Source: Companilactobacillus hulinensis (GTDB lineage Bacteria > Bacillota > Bacilli > Lactobacillales > Lactobacillaceae). Taken from it: 64,000 nucleotides of DNA. This document shows, one piece after another, positions 17,827 to 26,816 of this stretch; within the stretch, counting starts at the first letter, position 1; every line of letters begins with the position of its first letter. The translations under genes and the position numbers were made by a program. Under the pieces are notes generated by a model that did no database searches, was not told where the DNA came from, and worked only from the letters and a program-made list of their open reading frames with translations. The stretch covers positions 1 through 64,000 of the forward strand of contig NZ_RHOO01000004.1 in the NCBI RefSeq assembly GCF_003946555.1, read 5' to 3'.

Positions 17827-17877
17827 TGTAAGTTCCTCCAATTTATTAATCATTAAATTATTGTTGTGGTTTTCGAC

Positions 17878-18020
17878 TCCGGTTACGAAGTATTTCATCT
17901 GCCGTGCGGACCGGTTCGAGTCAAAGTCTCTCACCTCGACTTGAAGCTTTGCTTTGCAAATCTCCAAGTTCGTCCTGTGGCTTCACCACACTCACGGCTG
18001 ATGAAATATTCATAACCTCC
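17878..18020 (-). repeat. Family B structured intergenic repeat, copy 1 (reverse orientation)
   Basis: Outer arms GAATATTTCATCAGCCGTG and CACGGCAGATGAAATACTTC (as read on the minus strand) close a structure with stem 1 TGTGG/CCACA, the linker GGACG, stem 2 AACTTG..TTTGC/GCAAA..CAAGT, the linker CGAG, a weaker stem 3, and GGTCCG before the second arm. It lies 5' of ebfC. Confidence 0.72.
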
Positions 18021-18091
18021 GTCTAGTTTTGTATGATACTTGTACTCTATTCAATCCTATCAAACATGAATAGAATGTCCATAAACCGGAA

Positions 18092-18251
18092 GTCAGAAAT
18101 AATAATTCAGCTGTGATAGTGCTGTTGGATGGCGATTTTCTATCCTTACAGCACAGGACGACTTTTGAAATCTGCGGTCTGAGCAGAGTTCAAAATCGAG
18201 ACTTCAGACCTTGGCTGAAGTCGGTCCCACAGCAGAATAATTATTTCTGAC
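18092..18251 (+). repeat. Family B structured intergenic repeat, copy 2
   Basis: Arms GTCAGAAATAATAATTCAGC and GCAGAATAATTATTTCTGAC enclose stem 1 (GTGCTGT..GGAT/ATCC..ACAGCAC), the linker AGGACG, stem 2 (ACTTTTGAA..TCTGC/GCAGA..TTCAAAAT), the linker CGAG, stem 3 (ACTTCAG/CTGAAGT) and CGGTCC. GGAC and GTCC can themselves pair. A 14-base direct repeat GACTGyAGGTGTAC follows at 18249 and 18285, the latter touching the dnaX stop. Confidence 0.75.
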
Positions 18252-18297
18252 TGCAGGTGTACCCAACAACAGACTTACTATTTCGACTGTAGGTGTA

Positions 18298-20031
18298 CTA
18301 GTCGTCCTTAACCTCAACCACACCATCATCACCAAACAATTTTAACGCTTCATCGACAGTTGGATCAGTCTTTTTTTGTTCCTGCTTTGATTCTACATTT
18401 CCAGGCTTACTTAAATCAATATTATTATCAATATATTCCTTACGAACTACAGGCCATTGAGCCTTTGGCACTAGAACAATTTGATAATCCTTTTTCAATA
18501 ACTTGCTTACATTATTAGTAAGTTCATCAATGAACTCATGATCTTCCTGAGCCTTTTCAAACCACATCTCATAATCAAACGCTACAACTATTCCATTATC
18601 ACAGGCAGCTACCGGATCAGATACACTCATGATCGACCTTTGTGTAACTGACAACATACTCATCAGGTCAGGCCAAATATCCTTGACCGTAAGCAGATCC
18701 TTCTTAGTAGCATTTTCCAATACTTGGTAAATCGCCGTTTTATTAACTCGAACTCCCCCTGCACGTTTAGCAGGTTTAGGTTTAGAAACCTTTGTCGTAT
18801 TGCCATTATTGGTTTGACTAGATAATTGCTGGATCTCTTGTTTAAGATTAGCAATTTCTCCACTCAATTTATCAACTTTGGTATTATCCACCGCAGGTAC
18901 CTCAGGGGTATGTTGTTGAACAGGCGCAGCTATCGGTTGTTGTTGAATCTTTGGTTCACTGATTTTTACAGTCAGAATTTCCATGTAAACATCAGTTTGA
19001 TTAGAGTTCTTTAAGTTCTTCTGAGTCGCACTAACTTGATCAACAATGTAGAACAATCTTGCATTGTCGAACTTGTCAGCAATTTGTAACAACTCATCCG
19101 TCATAACTGACTTATCCATCTGATTCGATAAGTCAGAATTAGAATTATACAGAATCAAATTACGACAGACACGGATTATCATCTCTGTAAAACGCATTGC
19201 CGATCGACCACTAGCAAGTATCTGATACAGACTAGTTAACGCATCAGCTGGACGATTATCAGCAATTGCCGTCATATAAGAAACAATCTGTTCGTTACTC
19301 AGAGCACCAGTAACTTCCTGAGCATTTTTCAATGTTAACTCATCATCGCCATAAGACAATGCCTGATCCAAAATACTTAAGGCATCACGCATTCCACCCT
19401 CAGCAGATGCAGCAATAATATTCAACGCTTCTTCATCATACTTAATATTTTTATCATTCAAGATATAAGTCATACGTTCCAAAATATCTTGACGGGAAAT
19501 TCTTCTAAAAGTAAAACTTTGTGTTCTAGATATAATTGTTGCGGGAATCTTTTGCGGTTCAGTTGTCGCAAGAATGAACATTACGTTCTCAGGTGGTTCC
19601 TCCAATGTCTTTAACAACGCATTGAAGGCTCCTTGAGAAAGCATATGAACTTCATCAATAATATAAACCTTAAACTTGGCTTCAGTTGGAGCGTATTTGA
19701 CCTTATCACGGATGTCACGAATCTCTTCAACACCATTATTAGATGCGGCATCGATTTCGATAACATCATTCAACCGATTCTCATTAGCGGCACGACAAAT
19801 CTCGCACTCATTACAAGGCTCACCATCATGCGGATTCAAACAATTTACCGCCTTAGCAAGAATTTTTGCACAAGACGTTTTACCAGTACCACGAGGACCA
19901 CTGAACAAATAGGCATGACTGGTCATATTACTAGCAACCGCATTACGCAATGTCTGCGTAATAACGCCTTGACCAATTACATCTGAAAAAGTTTGGGGAC
20001 GCCAAACTCGATATAGTGCTTGATATGCCAT
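18298..20031 (-). CDS. dnaX: DNA polymerase III subunit gamma/tau
   Basis: The ATPase motor of the clamp loader. The 577-residue protein has Walker A GPRGTGKTS, a zinc module (CLNPHDGEPCNECEIC), Walker B with YIIDEVHMLSQGAFNALL, and sensor/SRC residues (ISRTQSFTFRRI). A long glutamine/proline/serine-rich linker (about residues 365-430) precedes the tau C-terminal domain. The start is set by AAGGAGG six bases before the ATG. No evident slippery site for a shorter gamma form was identified. Confidence 0.97.
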   Translation of the reverse strand: MAYQALYRVWRPQTFSDVIGQGVITQTLRNAVASNMTSHAYLFSGPRGTGKTSCAKILAKAVNCLNPHDGEPCNECEICRAANENRLNDVIEIDAASNNGVEEIRDIRDKVKYAPTEAKFKVYIIDEVHMLSQGAFNALLKTLEEPPENVMFILATTEPQKIPATIISRTQSFTFRRISRQDILERMTYILNDKNIKYDEEALNIIAASAEGGMRDALSILDQALSYGDDELTLKNAQEVTGALSNEQIVSYMTAIADNRPADALTSLYQILASGRSAMRFTEMIIRVCRNLILYNSNSDLSNQMDKSVMTDELLQIADKFDNARLFYIVDQVSATQKNLKNSNQTDVYMEILTVKISEPKIQQQPIAAPVQQHTPEVPAVDNTKVDKLSGEIANLKQEIQQLSSQTNNGNTTKVSKPKPAKRAGGVRVNKTAIYQVLENATKKDLLTVKDIWPDLMSMLSVTQRSIMSVSDPVAACDNGIVVAFDYEMWFEKAQEDHEFIDELTNNVSKLLKKDYQIVLVPKAQWPVVRKEYIDNNIDLSKPGNVESKQEQKKTDPTVDEALKLFGDDGVVEVKDD

Positions 20032-20072
20032 ACTTCCTCCTTGCATTAATCACAGTACTTAAATTTTACCAC

Positions 20073-20103
20073 AAAAAAACTCCTAATCTAAAAGATTAGG
20101 AGG
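20073..20103 (-). terminator. Terminator after SRP RNA, ahead of dnaX
   Basis: CCTCCTAATC/GATTAGGAG with a run of seven T on the minus strand, immediately downstream of the SRP RNA. Confidence 0.8.
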
Positions 20104-20109
20104 CTAATT

Positions 20110-20210
20110 TACATAACAAAAGGCACATGGTACAACTCACTTAGTGCTGCTTTCTTCCGAATCTGACACGATTCGTAAGAGCACCATTGCCCTAAGGCCT
20201 TTCGGCAATA
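20110..20210 (-). ncRNA. ffs: Signal recognition particle RNA, small bacterial type
   Basis: The minus strand holds the invariant SRP tip: GTGTCAGATTCGGAAGAAAG followed by CAGCAC, with GGTGCTCTT and GGGCAATGGT pairing to ACCATGTGCC. The RNA binds Ffh and targets membrane proteins. It sits between tadA and dnaX exactly as scr does in B. subtilis. Ends are approximate; a TATGAT (plus 20213-20218) is a likely -10 element. Confidence 0.92.
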
Positions 20211-20226
20211 ACTATCATACTATAAA

Positions 20227-20715
20227 TTAATTATTTTTGCTACTCTTACGGCGGATTTCTCTAAAGAAGTTTCGCAAAAGATCTCCAGTTTCTTGTTCTT
20301 TAACATTCGCTAAGACTTCTGGTTGGTGATTATAGCGGGTTTCAGCAAGCAAATTGTTAATTGAACCGACTGATCCAGCCTTGGGGTCACTGGCACCAAA
20401 AATAACCTCTTCAATCCGACTGTTAATAATGGCACCCGCACACATTGGACAAGGCTCCAGCGTCACAAATAAACTAGTATGTTCTAACCTCCAACTACCA
20501 ACCGCATGACAAGCTTGTTCAATAGCAATAATTTCTGCATGTTTGATAGCATCTTGAGTCTCTTCACGTTCATTTGATCCACGCCCGATTATTTCACCAG
20601 TCTGATTATTTACGATGATACAACCGATGGGAACTTCTGCTCTGTCTTGAGCCTTGACGGCTTCAGCAATTGCTTCGTCCATATAACTATTAATTTGTTC
20701 CTCTGAAAAAATCAT
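20227..20715 (-). CDS. tadA: tRNA-specific adenosine deaminase
   Basis: TadA converts the wobble adenosine of tRNA-Arg(ACG) to inosine. The 162 residues include the zinc/catalytic HAEIIAIEQA (His-Ala-Glu) and PCPMCAGAIINSRI motifs of the cytidine-deaminase fold, and the DPKAGSVGSINNLL segment. It ends just before the SRP RNA gene. Confidence 0.96.
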   Translation of the reverse strand: MIFSEEQINSYMDEAIAEAVKAQDRAEVPIGCIIVNNQTGEIIGRGSNEREETQDAIKHAEIIAIEQACHAVGSWRLEHTSLFVTLEPCPMCAGAIINSRIEEVIFGASDPKAGSVGSINNLLAETRYNHQPEVLANVKEQETGDLLRNFFREIRRKSSKNN

Positions 20716-20719
20716 CTAA

Positions 20720-21322
20720 CTAAGCCAACTCACTTCTCAAAATATAATATCCTTTATCACGTGTAACAACTTCAACATTTCCATAAGTTGCATCCATCAA
20801 TTTTTTGGCTGATGGAGCTCCTTGTTTCTTCTGAATAACGATCCACAATTCACCATTATCAAGCAAGTGTTCCTTGGCATCACGAATTATTCCTGAAACA
20901 ACATTCTTTCCAGCTCTAATTGGTGGATTAGAAACTATCAGAGCATACTTGTCTGTGACTTTTTCATAAACATTAGATTCAAAGATATTAACATTATTTA
21001 CTTTGTTGGCCTTGGCATTCTTCTTAGCCAAATCCATAGCGCGAAGATTAACATCCGTCATATCAACAGTACGATTTGTTTGTTCTTTAGCAAGTGATAA
21101 TCCAATTGGTCCATAACCACATCCAACATCCAAAATATTACCAGCTGGAATATCATCAAAATTAATTGCCTCAATTAAAACACGGGAGCCAAAATCGACA
21201 GTTTGTCTCGAAAAGACACCACTATCTGATGTAAATGTAAAATTATTATTTCTCAGCGTAAAATTAAAATCTTTTAGTTCGTGTTCCAGATCCTCTGAAT
21301 TTTCAAAATATTGATTAGCCAT
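20720..21322 (-). CDS. ybxB: RsmC-like class I methyltransferase (YbxB)
   Basis: The 200-residue protein has SAM motif I ILDVGCGYGPIGLSLA and motif IV ALIVSNPPIRAGK, the NPP signature of nucleic-acid N-methyltransferases, and matches the C-terminal domain of RsmC, which makes m2G1207 in 16S rRNA. Its place after rplL is that of ybxB in B. subtilis. The exact substrate is inferred. A terminator separates it from rplL. Confidence 0.85.
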   Translation of the reverse strand: MANQYFENSEDLEHELKDFNFTLRNNNFTFTSDSGVFSRQTVDFGSRVLIEAINFDDIPAGNILDVGCGYGPIGLSLAKEQTNRTVDMTDVNLRAMDLAKKNAKANKVNNVNIFESNVYEKVTDKYALIVSNPPIRAGKNVVSGIIRDAKEHLLDNGELWIVIQKKQGAPSAKKLMDATYGNVEVVTRDKGYYILRSELA

Positions 21323-21353
21323 ATTTGTTTCCTTTCTGAAAGCGAAAATGAGG

Positions 21354-21385
21354 ACAAAAAAATAATCCTCTTACGAGGATTAATT
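21354..21385 (-). terminator. Terminator after rplL
   Basis: AATCCTC/GAGGATT with seven T on the minus strand, between rplL and ybxB. Confidence 0.8.
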
Positions 21386-21412
21386 TTATCATAATAAACT
21401 TATAAAAAGTTA

Positions 21413-21781
21413 TTATTTCAATGTAACTGTTGCGCCAACAGCTTCAAGTTTTGACTTCATGTCTTCAGCGTCAGCCTTAGCAACGCCTTCCTTGATAACC
21501 TTAGGAGCACCGTCAACAAGGTCCTTTGAGTCTTTCAAGCCAAGTCCAGTGATACCACGAACTTCCTTGATAACCTTAACCTTTTCTTGACCTGCTTCTG
21601 TAAGTTCAACATCGAATGAATCCTTTTCAGCAGCATCGTCGCCACCAGCAGCAGCACCTGCAGCAACAGGAGCAGCAGCTGTAACGTCAAATTCTTCTTC
21701 GATAGCCTTAACAAGGTCGTTAAGTTCTAGAATTGAAGCATCTTTTAAATCATCGATAATCTTTTGTGTATCTAAAGCCAT
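21413..21781 (-). CDS. rplL: 50S ribosomal protein L7/L12
   Basis: The stalk protein that recruits translation factors. The 122 residues show the N-terminal dimerisation helices, a hinge rich in alanine and glycine ([20 protein letters not shown]) and the C-terminal factor-binding domain ([23 protein letters not shown]). The start MALDTQK is set by GGAGG upstream. Confidence 0.98.
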   Translation of the reverse strand: MALDTQKIIDDLKDASILELNDLVKAIEEEFDVTAAAPVAAGAAAGGDDAAEKDSFDVELTEAGQEKVKVIKEVRGITGLGLKDSKDLVDGAPKVIKEGVAKADAEDMKSKLEAVGATVTLK

Positions 21782-21814
21782 TTTAATGTCCTCCAAATTA
21801 TGTTTGTTTTTTAA

Positions 21815-22321
21815 TTAAGCAGCTGGTTCGTCGTCTTTCTTTTCAGCAACAGCCTTAACAGCCAATGCGAAGTCGCGAACTGGAGCTTGTAATACAGATA
21901 CCAACATAGATAGCAAGCCATCTCTGTTTGGTAGTGTTGCAAGTGCTTGAATTTCTTCAAGTGTAGCAGCTTTACCTTCGATGATTCCACCCTTGATTTC
22001 AACGGATTCAACATCTTTGGCAAACTTAGCAGCAACCTTTGCAGGTGCAACTGGATCTTCTTCAGAATAAGCGATGGCTGTTGGGCCAACGAAGAATTCT
22101 TCAAGTCCTTCTAATCCGGCTTCTTCAGCAGCACGTCTTAAGACAGTGTTCTTGATAACCTTCATAGTTGCGCCTTGCTCACGTAATTCGGCACGCATAG
22201 CAGTAGCTTGTTCAACAGTAAGACCTAAGTAGTCAACAACAATAACTGACTTAGCATCCTTAAGGTTAGCAGCAACTTCTGTAACGAGTGCTTCTTTTTG
22301 AGCTAATTTTTCTTGCTTCAT
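21815..22321 (-). CDS. rplJ: 50S ribosomal protein L10
   Basis: L10 anchors L7/L12 dimers on the ribosome and in Bacillota represses its own operon by binding the leader. The 168-residue protein has the usual [20 protein letters not shown] and the long C-terminal helix ending in acidic residues. rplL follows 33 bases downstream. Confidence 0.97.
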   Translation of the reverse strand: MKQEKLAQKEALVTEVAANLKDAKSVIVVDYLGLTVEQATAMRAELREQGATMKVIKNTVLRRAAEEAGLEGLEEFFVGPTAIAYSEEDPVAPAKVAAKFAKDVESVEIKGGIIEGKAATLEEIQALATLPNRDGLLSMLVSVLQAPVRDFALAVKAVAEKKDDEPAA

Positions 22322-22369
22322 TATTACGTTTCACCTCCACAATTTATTTAGTTAACTCTACAAATTTCG

Positions 22370-22482
22370 GCTAAAATAAAATCTCTGTGCCCGAAAGACA
22401 CAGAGATTAAGTAACAATCTTCTGGCCTCGGCAGGATATTAAGATTCACATCACCTGAGTCTTCGGTAGAAATCAACTATTG
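22370..22482 (-). promoter_or_regulatory. L10 leader with attenuator hairpin
   Basis: The minus strand contains the CCTGCCGAGGCC core typical of the ribosomal protein L10 leader, followed by the hairpin AATCTCTGTGTC/GGCACAGAGATT and a T-rich tract (22375-22408). Binding of the L10-L12 complex is expected to favour termination. Confidence 0.85.
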
Positions 22483-22514
22483 TACATTATCATTATTTTG
22501 GTTATAAGTCAACA

Positions 22515-23195
22515 CTAGGCGTTGATTTTTAGACCAGGGCCAAATGTTGATGTCATATTAACACTAACAATATAGTTACCCTTCAATGATGCAGGACGTG
22601 CCTTTGCGATAGTTTCGTAGAATGCGTTAAAGTTAGCAGCAATCTTCTCAGTATCGAATGACAACTTACCGATAGGTGCGTGGATCAAACCATTAGGATC
22701 TACACGGTAAGTAACTTGTCCAGCCTTAATATCGTTAACAGCCTTTGTAACATCCATTGTTACGGTACCTGTCTTAGGGTTAGGCATCAAACCTTTAGGT
22801 CCAAGTACACGACCTAAACGTCCAACCTTAGCCATCATTGGTGGTGTTGCAACAGCAACATCAAAGTCCAACCAGCCGTCTTGAATCTTTTCAACAAGGT
22901 CATCTGAACCAACGATGTCAGCACCAGCTGCTTCAGCAGCCTTAGCTTGTTCACCTTCAGCAAAAACGATAACTTTTTGTGATTTACCTGTTCCGTTAGG
23001 TAGAACAAGGGCACCACGAATTTGTTGATCAGCTTGTTTTGGATCTACATCCAAATTAATAGCAACCTCAACAGTTGCGTCAAATTTTGCGTAATTTACT
23101 TTCTTTAGTAAGTCAGCAGCTTCTGTAGCAGTGTAAGTCTTATCCTTATCCACTTGCTTCATAGCTTCAATATATTTTTTTCCATGCTTAGCCAT
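22515..23195 (-). CDS. rplA: 50S ribosomal protein L1
   Basis: L1 forms the mobile E-site stalk. The 226-residue protein has the family signature [21 protein letters not shown] and [23 protein letters not shown]. It follows rplK after a 90-base gap with its own ribosome site (AAGGAGG). Confidence 0.98.
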   Translation of the reverse strand: MAKHGKKYIEAMKQVDKDKTYTATEAADLLKKVNYAKFDATVEVAINLDVDPKQADQQIRGALVLPNGTGKSQKVIVFAEGEQAKAAEAAGADIVGSDDLVEKIQDGWLDFDVAVATPPMMAKVGRLGRVLGPKGLMPNPKTGTVTMDVTKAVNDIKAGQVTYRVDPNGLIHAPIGKLSFDTEKIAANFNAFYETIAKARPASLKGNYIVSVNMTSTFGPGLKINA

Positions 23196-23285
23196 GCTAA
23201 GTTCCTCCTTGCTTTGTGGTCTATTGGGGATTTTCCCCTCCCACTTGTTAAGAATACTTTCATATTCCTGTAAACTGCTTATTGT

Positions 23286-23711
23286 CTAGTCTTCTACTGT
23301 AAAGCCCATACTTCTTGCAGTACCAGCAACCATACGCATTGCAGATTCAACACTGGCAGCGTTTAGGTCTTTCATCTTGGTTTCAGCAATTTCGCGAACT
23401 TGGTCGTTTGTGACAGTGGCAACCTTGTTCTTGTTAGGTTCGCCAGAGCCTTTTTCAACGCCGGCAGCCTTCTTCAATAGAACTGCTGCAGGTGGTGTCT
23501 TTGTAACGAAGTCGAATGAACGATCTTCGTATACAGAGATAACAACGGGAATGATCATTCCTTGTTGATCTGCTGTACGTGCATTGAAGTCCTTTGTAAA
23601 GGCAACAATGTTAATACCAGCTTGTCCCAAAGCAGGACCAACTGGTGGAGCTGGAGTAGCCTGTCCAGCAGGAATTTGTAATTTTACTACGTTAGCAACT
23701 TTTTTAGCCAC
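23286..23711 (-). CDS. rplK: 50S ribosomal protein L11
   Basis: L11 is part of the GTPase-associated centre. A GTG at 23711 with AAGGAGG eight bases upstream gives 141 residues, the standard length; longer frames begin outside the gene. It has the [22 protein letters not shown] thiostrepton-region and the C-terminal [20 protein letters not shown]. Confidence 0.98.
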   Translation of the reverse strand: MAKKVANVVKLQIPAGQATPAPPVGPALGQAGINIVAFTKDFNARTADQQGMIIPVVISVYEDRSFDFVTKTPPAAVLLKKAAGVEKGSGEPNKNKVATVTNDQVREIAETKMKDLNAASVESAMRMVAGTARSMGFTVED

Positions 23712-23795
23712 GGTGCATACCTCCTTAATCCGTGATGTGGTCATATTGAGAATTTAAATTTTCTCTCCCACATGTACGTTCAAAAAACATACCGT

Positions 23796-23824
23796 ATTAT
23801 AATAGCACGGATTAAATCCTTTAT
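23796..23824 (-). promoter_or_regulatory. Probable rplK-rplA promoter
   Basis: A perfect TATAAT on the minus strand (plus 23796-23801) lies 85 bases before rplK in the gap after nusG. A good -35 box is not evident, so only the -10 element is supported. Confidence 0.4.
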
Positions 23825-23836
23825 CAATATTATTTA

Positions 23837-24376
23837 TTATTTTTGTACATCGCTAAAAGCGACTTCGGCACTTGTCATACGACCGAACATATCAACGTCA
23901 ACTTTAAGCTTGTCGTGATCTGCATCGATTTCTGTAACTTTACCTGACATATTAGCAAATGGTCCTTCAACGATTGTAACGTTCTCGCCAACTTCAAAGT
24001 CGTTTCCGGCTTGAACACTAATACCTAGATCATTAAGAATATGATCGATTTCTTCTGGCAATAATGGTGCTGGCTTACTACCTGAACCGTGACTTCCAAC
24101 GAATCCTGTAACACCAGGTGTATTACGAACAACGAACCATGATTCATCACTCATAACCATTTCAACCAGAACATATCCTGGGAAAGTCTTCTTCATTTCT
24201 GTCTTTTGTTTACCGTTCTTTGTTTCTGTTTCTTCTTCTTCAGGAACAACTGCACGGAAAATGTAATCTTCCATACCCATTGATTGAGCACGTGATTCCA
24301 AGTTTTCCTTAACTTTGTTTTCGTAACCTGAATAGGTATGTAGAACATACCATTGTTTATCGCCAGCTTCAGCCAT
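23837..24376 (-). CDS. nusG: Transcription termination/antitermination factor NusG
   Basis: NusG binds RNA polymerase and couples pausing and translation. The 179 residues comprise the NGN domain (KQWYVLHTYSGYENKVKENL; FPGYVLVEMVMSDESWFVVRNTPGVTGFVG) and a C-terminal KOW domain (GENVTIVEGPFANMSGKV). The start is set by GGAGG seven bases before the ATG; the longer open frame passes through the leader hairpin. Confidence 0.97.
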   Translation of the reverse strand: MAEAGDKQWYVLHTYSGYENKVKENLESRAQSMGMEDYIFRAVVPEEEETETKNGKQKTEMKKTFPGYVLVEMVMSDESWFVVRNTPGVTGFVGSHGSGSKPAPLLPEEIDHILNDLGISVQAGNDFEVGENVTIVEGPFANMSGKVTEIDADHDKLKVDVDMFGRMTSAEVAFSDVQK

Positions 24377-24400
24377 AATTTCCTCCAAAAAAATCAAAAT

Positions 24401-24430
24401 AAAAAAACCTCGAACAGAGTCGAAGTTTTT
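24401..24430 (-). terminator. Attenuator-like hairpin between secE and nusG
   Basis: AACTTCGA pairs with TCGAGGTT and is followed by seven T on the minus strand, inside the nusG leader. Because nusG continues downstream it probably reduces rather than stops transcription. Confidence 0.55.
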
Positions 24431-24474
24431 CTTCATTAATTCAATCATATCAAATTATTGAATTAGTTACAATC

Positions 24475-24663
24475 TTATTTGCTTCCCATTACAAAATGTT
24501 GTAGTAAAGCAACTAGTCCCCAGTCAACGGCTGCGAAAAAGATTGCATACAACAATGATGTTGCTACAACGGTCCATGTATCACGTCTATTTTCCTTTGC
24601 AGTAGGCCAAACAACTACTTTCATTTCATCTTTGACACTACCAAAAAATTTAAATAATTTCAT
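24475..24663 (-). CDS. secE: Preprotein translocase subunit SecE
   Basis: The essential single-span clamp of the SecYEG channel. The 62-residue protein has the amphipathic EMKVVVWPTAKENRRDTWTV stretch preceding one C-terminal membrane segment, as in other Gram-positive SecE. It lies between rpmG and nusG. Confidence 0.96.
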   Translation of the reverse strand: MKLFKFFGSVKDEMKVVVWPTAKENRRDTWTVVATSLLYAIFFAAVDWGLVALLQHFVMGSK

Positions 24664-24676
24664 TTAGTCCTCCAGA

Positions 24677-24826
24677 TTAGCGTGTTTCTTTATGCAATGT
24701 GTGCTTACCACAATGCTTACAAAATTTTTTAACTTCAAGGCGTTCAGTTCTATTAGGATTCTCAGAAACTGTATAATTTCTTGATCCACAAACGCTGCAA
24801 GCCAATGCTACTTTTCTTAATCCCAT
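24677..24826 (-). CDS. rpmG: 50S ribosomal protein L33
   Basis: A 49-codon gene. The minus strand from ATG at 24826 to TAA at 24677 encodes [18 protein letters not shown], then [15 protein letters not shown] at the end. Both CxxC pairs are present, so this is the zinc-binding form. It sits just upstream of secE, its normal place in Bacillota. Confidence 0.95.
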   Translation of the reverse strand: MGLRKVALACSVCGSRNYTVSENPNRTERLEVKKFCKHCGKHTLHKETR

Positions 24827-24911
24827 GAGTTTCTCCACGTTCTATGCAGTTATATATCTTTATTATTATAGATTCTTCAACCCAAAATGTCCATGACAAT
24901 AAGATGACAAA

Positions 24912-25463
24912 TTATAAATACTGCATTATCTTCATTCTGCATCGATTCGCTGCGCGATTCAATTGTTTTGAATTACATCCACCTATATCACATGCAATTT
25001 GTAATTTTAACTCCCCTAATAAAAACTGCAAGGCTACTAACTCCAATTTACTCAAATCAGAAATTGCCTCTTCAAGATAACTAGAGGTATCTAGTAAGTG
25101 AACGTAATTTTGAATGAATTCCGTAGAATTATCATCAGCGATTATTTTTTCGTAAGAACAGGCGAACTGATTGGCTTGTCGCTTAAAAGTGTTCTCTCTT
25201 CTTACAATATCAATAATGTGATTCTTGAATTTCAGTTTAAAAAAACTGCCAAACTTAGAACCACTAGCACCATCAAAAATTAAGCAAGTTGCATAACAGA
25301 CCATCAGAGCTTCTTGGTACCAATCGTTGCGATCATATAATCCTATTTTGTATTGAAAATACAAATTGTCGATCATTGGTCGATATCTATCGACTAGCGA
25401 TTCTAACGCAGTATCATTCTTCTCCTTTACTAATCTAATTAGTTCTATTTCAAAAGAATTCAT
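24912..25463 (-). CDS. sigH: Sigma-70 family factor, SigH/ComX-like
   Basis: A 183-residue alternative sigma factor. Region 2 is at residues 15-90 (DRNDWYQEALMVCYATCLIFD, then FKLKFKNHIIDIVRRENTFKRQ) and a short region 4 helix-turn-helix is at the C-terminus (QIACDIGGCNSKQLNRAANRCRMKI). Its place between rpmG and rlmB matches sigH of lactobacilli, which activates late competence genes. No competence target lies in this window. Activation conditions are unknown. Confidence 0.82.
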   Translation of the reverse strand: MNSFEIELIRLVKEKNDTALESLVDRYRPMIDNLYFQYKIGLYDRNDWYQEALMVCYATCLIFDGASGSKFGSFFKLKFKNHIIDIVRRENTFKRQANQFACSYEKIIADDNSTEFIQNYVHLLDTSSYLEEAISDLSKLELVALQFLLGELKLQIACDIGGCNSKQLNRAANRCRMKIMQYL

Positions 25464-25600
25464 AAAACAACCCCTATAATTTTTTTATGAATGGTTTTTC
25501 TATTTAAAATTATCATGGATTAAATGGCATTTTAAGAGAACGTTTGTTTACAAAAAGTTCGTTAGAGTTTTAATTCTCTGATAAATTAAAACAATATTAC

Positions 25601-25634
25601 AAAAAAAGATCTCACTTTAATAAGTGAAATCTTT
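25601..25634 (-). terminator. Terminator after rlmB
   Basis: AAAGATTTCACTT/AAGTGAGATCTTT with seven T on the minus strand ends the cysS-mrnC-rlmB unit. Confidence 0.8.
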
Positions 25635-25648
25635 GTATGCGTGTTTCA

Positions 25649-26422
25649 TTATTTACCATTTCTAGATGCAAATGCTTGATATAACAGTACACCAGTAGCA
25701 ACACTAGCATTCAAACTTTGAACGTGTCCAACCATTGGAATACTCAAAGTCTGGTCAACTTGCTTCTGTACCAATGGCGATACTCCCTTGCCTTCATTAC
25801 CAATAACCAAAGCAACAGCGCCTTTGGCATTCCAATCACGATAATTTTGGCCTTCCATAGCAGTACCGAATACCCACACGTTTTGTTTCTTCAAATCATT
25901 GATCGTATTAACTAGATTAGTTACACGAACAACCGGAACGTGCTCAATTGCACCTGTTGACGTCTTAGCAACAACAGATGTCAATCCAGTACTGCGATGC
26001 TTAGGAACGATGATTCCATGCACACCGACTGCATCAGCCGTTCTCATGATAGATCCTAAGTTATGTGGATCTTCAATTCTATCAAGAATCAAAATGAATG
26101 GATCTTCGTTCTTAGCCTTTGCAGCTTTGAAGATATCATCCAATTCTGCATATTGATAAGGTGCAATGTAAGCTCCCATTCCTTGATGATTTCCACCATT
26201 ACTGATGTCATCTAATTTTGTCTTTGGAACTTCTTGAACAATCAACTTACTACGTTTAGCAAGTTCAATTATTTCACCAATATGTGAACTCTTAAGTCCT
26301 TTTTGAACAAGAACTTTATTCACACGTTGACCAGCAGTTGGTGATTTTAACAGTTCAACAACTGAATGGTGACCAAAGACTAATTCACTTTCTTCGGTAT
26401 TATTACTTGAATTATTCTGCAT
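25649..26422 (-). CDS. rlmB: 23S rRNA (guanosine-2'-O)-methyltransferase RlmB
   Basis: A TrmH-type SPOUT methyltransferase acting on 23S rRNA guanosine. The 257 residues have an N-terminal substrate-binding domain and the three knot motifs [34 protein letters not shown] and [13 protein letters not shown]. It overlaps mrnC by 11 bases. Confidence 0.93.
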   Translation of the reverse strand: MQNNSSNNTEESELVFGHHSVVELLKSPTAGQRVNKVLVQKGLKSSHIGEIIELAKRSKLIVQEVPKTKLDDISNGGNHQGMGAYIAPYQYAELDDIFKAAKAKNEDPFILILDRIEDPHNLGSIMRTADAVGVHGIIVPKHRSTGLTSVVAKTSTGAIEHVPVVRVTNLVNTINDLKKQNVWVFGTAMEGQNYRDWNAKGAVALVIGNEGKGVSPLVQKQVDQTLSIPMVGHVQSLNASVATGVLLYQAFASRNGK

Positions 26423-26816
26423 CTGTTTCCCCCGACTCTACTTTTTTAATACACCATTTTGCAAGTTCTGCAACACGGTCTTTTTGATCACTAACATCAA
26501 GATACCCGAATAGTGCTTCAAACCCCGTTGACATATGATATGTAACAACGCTGGTATTCTTTGCCTTGGTATATTTCTTTGCATTACGACCATTTTTATA
26601 AACTCTAACTTCTTCATCGGACAAGATATTCTCGTCCAACATTAATGTTATCAAGGCTGCTTGTGCCTTAGCTGAAACATAATGTGTTGCTCTGTTTTGT
26701 AACTGGTTAACTTTGGTAATATCCAAATCAAGAAGATGTTCACGAATGAATACTTCATATACAGCATCCCCAAGATATGCCAAAGTAACGCCGTTCAATT
26801 GTTCAATCTTAACCAT
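26412..26816 (-). CDS. mrnC: Mini-ribonuclease III
   Basis: A 134-residue RNase III catalytic domain without a double-stranded-RNA-binding domain. It matures 23S rRNA in Bacillota. The catalytic stretch [18 protein letters not shown] is near the N-terminus. It overlaps both cysS (8 bases) and rlmB (11 bases), so the three genes are translationally coupled. Confidence 0.95.
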   Translation of the reverse strand: MVKIEQLNGVTLAYLGDAVYEVFIREHLLDLDITKVNQLQNRATHYVSAKAQAALITLMLDENILSDEEVRVYKNGRNAKKYTKAKNTSVVTYHMSTGFEALFGYLDVSDQKDRVAELAKWCIKKVESGETDAE

